From a virus, in IMG/VR virus record IMGVR_UViG_3300013006_000879, positions 1-23,238 of that record: a stretch of DNA of 23,238 nucleotides, one strand, 5' to 3'. Shown here one piece after another: positions 22,123 through 23,238 of this stretch. The first letter of the stretch is position 1, and the number at the start of each line of letters is the position of its first letter. The position numbers and the translations under genes were made by a program. The notes below the pieces were generated by a model, which made no database searches, had not been told where the DNA came from, and saw only the letters and a program-made list of their open reading frames with translations.

Positions 22123-22134
22123 AACATGTACAAT
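22106..22134 (+). promoter_or_regulatory. sigma70-type promoter for sliding clamp
   Basis: TTGCTA (22106-22111) and TACAAT (22129-22134) are 17 bases apart. The transcript would begin near 22141 and has TAGGAG as a good ribosome site before the ATG at 22155. Confidence 0.55.
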
Positions 22135-22154
22135 ACACAATAGGAGAATTAAAC

Positions 22155-22877
22155 ATGAAAGATCATTTATTAGATTTGGTAGAACACACACTTGACTTGG
22201 GTGTAATCGACTTGGTAAAAATCACAGGCGATGAAAATGAGACTGTGATCTCAGGCTTGGCCGAGGACAGGTCAGTTGTTGTAGAAGGCAAGTTTGCCAA
22301 TCCAGTGCCGGACTTTGTTGGCAACTTTGGTATGCCAAATTTAAGCAAGTTAAAAATCTTGCTTAACTTGCAAGAGTATCGTGAGAATGCCAAACTCAGC
22401 ATTACACGACGCAGTACAGGTGAGCCCGACGGCATTAACTTTGAAAACGCCAGTAGTGATTTTAAAAACAGCTATCGCTTTATGGCCAGTGAAATTGTCA
22501 ATGAGAAACTTAAAACTGTCAAGTTTAAAGGTGTAAACTGGCACATTGAGTTTGAACCAACTAATGCCAGCATCATGCGTTTAAAAATGCAAGCACAGGC
22601 CAATGCTGAGGAAATTAATTTCCAAGCTAAAACAGACGGCACCAATCTGATGTTCTTCTTTGGTGATCACAGCACACACGCAGGCAACTTTGTGTTCCAA
22701 CCAGACATTACTGGTCAACTCAAAAGAGCATGGTCATGGCCTATCAAGACATTTATTTCAATCATGGATCTTACAGGCGACAAGGTTATTAAGATCAGCG
22801 ACGATGGCGCGGCAATGATCACTGTAAATTCAGGTCTTGCTGTTTACAACTATATTCTTCCAGCACAAAGCAAGTGA
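22155..22877 (+). CDS. 45: DNA polymerase sliding clamp, gp45-like
   Basis: 240 residues (T4 gp45 is 228). The sequence has the repeated beta-alpha-beta style of clamp domains: LGVIDLVKITGDENETVISG early, PDFVGNFGMPNLSKLKILLN, the second-domain FKGVNWHIEFEPTNASIMRL, and the C-terminal SWPIKTFISIMDLTGDKVIK with LAVYNYILPA, all like T4 gp45. It forms a trimeric ring that tethers the polymerase and, in T4, activates late transcription together with gp33 and gp55. The nearby DsbA-like gene and TAAATA boxes agree with a T4-type late system. The stop overlaps the GTG start of the next gene by four bases. Confidence 0.88.
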   Translation: MKDHLLDLVEHTLDLGVIDLVKITGDENETVISGLAEDRSVVVEGKFANPVPDFVGNFGMPNLSKLKILLNLQEYRENAKLSITRRSTGEPDGINFENASSDFKNSYRFMASEIVNEKLKTVKFKGVNWHIEFEPTNASIMRLKMQAQANAEEINFQAKTDGTNLMFFFGDHSTHAGNFVFQPDITGQLKRAWSWPIKTFISIMDLTGDKVIKISDDGAAMITVNSGLAVYNYILPAQSK

Positions 22878-23238
22878 TACAAGATAACCTAACCGCTAAA
22901 CAGAATGACTACGCTGTGTTCTTGCCAGCAATTAGTGGATTCTATGCCACATTTGTGGGCAAGCAACGAGACCTTGCAAATGGGCCGTATGTAGAGCCTG
23001 CACGTATGCCACAAGGCATGCCAGATATGGAACAGATGAATTGGCTTAATAGTCAAAAAAGTCTGTTCCCATACAAGTGGTCATTGTATTCCGGTGGGCA
23101 TGCTAACTTGGACTTGAACAAACAAGACTGGTCTGAGGACATGGTTCGCAATCGTGAACCTGGTACACTGATGTTGGGAGACTCTGGTGGATTCCAGATT
23201 GCCAAGGGCTTGTGGGAAGGCGACTGGAAAGCCAACTC
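22874..23238 (+). CDS. tRNA-guanine transglycosylase/DpdA-like protein, 5' part
   Basis: GTG at 22874 is used because it overlaps the clamp stop as GTGA; 121 residues are visible before the window ends. The N-terminus NDYAVFLPAISGFYATFVGK, KWSLYSGGHANLDLN and especially LGDSGGFQIAKG (101-112) match the transglycosylase fold: DSGGFQ holds the base-binding and acid/base Asp (D103 here, D89 in E. coli Tgt). In phages such proteins are often DpdA, which swaps guanine for 7-deazaguanine bases in DNA and protects it from restriction. The second catalytic Asp and any zinc site lie beyond the edge. Placement after polymerase and clamp favours a DNA rather than a tRNA target (inference). Confidence 0.75.
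   Translation, partial: MIQDNLTAKQNDYAVFLPAISGFYATFVGKQRDLANGPYVEPARMPQGMPDMEQMNWLNSQKSLFPYKWSLYSGGHANLDLNKQDWSEDMVRNREPGTLMLGDSGGFQIAKGLWEGDWKAN

Overview
The window looks like a piece of a large T4-like (myovirus) phage genome. Every supportable gene is on the + strand, packed with 1-4 base overlaps, and base composition is moderately AT-rich. The hallmark genes are a family B DNA polymerase (gp43-like, 18478-21135), a sliding clamp (gp45-like, 22155-22877) and a small DsbA-like late-transcription protein (16492-16749). Several short proteins begin with a T4 internal-protein-like N-terminus (M-[K/R]-A-x-E-F-I-x-E). The host cannot be named from the sequence; sigma70-type promoters with exact 17-base spacers point to a Gram-negative, probably aquatic, bacterium. 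No tRNA, rRNA, insertion sequence or CRISPR array was seen.

Layout. 1-528: the end of a YHYH-domain protein and a small secreted Lys-rich protein. 529-581: a promoter, terminator hairpin and ribosome site packed into about 50 bases. 579-3704: a chaperone pair, a DnaJ-like co-chaperone and a two-domain ClpA-like AAA+ unfoldase. 3679-5335: four small proteins of unknown or possibly structural role. 5352-7031: an NMN-adenylyltransferase-like enzyme and a GT-A type glycosyltransferase, closed by a strong terminator at 7052-7079. 7102-16320: one dense run starting with a 1229-residue protein that joins a polymerase-beta-like nucleotidyltransferase, an HExxH zincin, an amidoligase-type domain and four C-terminal repeats. 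It is followed by small modular proteins (several with the capsid-targeting-like N-terminus), a Dps-type ferritin and a deaminase carrying an extra Cys/His module. 16492-18382: DsbA-like protein, a probable glycosyltransferase and a hexapeptide acyltransferase. 18478-23238: DNA polymerase, a methyltransferase-like protein, sliding clamp and the start of a tRNA-guanine-transglycosylase/DpdA-like gene that runs off the right edge.

How the parts may work together. The right end is a replication module whose last gene suggests that guanine in phage DNA may be exchanged for a 7-deazaguanine derivative. The middle (10.8-15.7 kb) reads as a set of mosaic proteins, some probably packaged in the head. 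They carry hydrophobic-x-Glu junctions of the kind cut by T4-type prohead proteases, beside Dps and a protease/ligase polyprotein. That these are head-delivered proteins acting on the host early in infection is an inference, and it is the most interesting idea in the window. Host-type promoters precede dnaJ, clpA, dsbA, the polymerase and the clamp. T4-late-like TAAATA boxes sit just upstream of several other genes, three of which lack a Shine-Dalgarno sequence.
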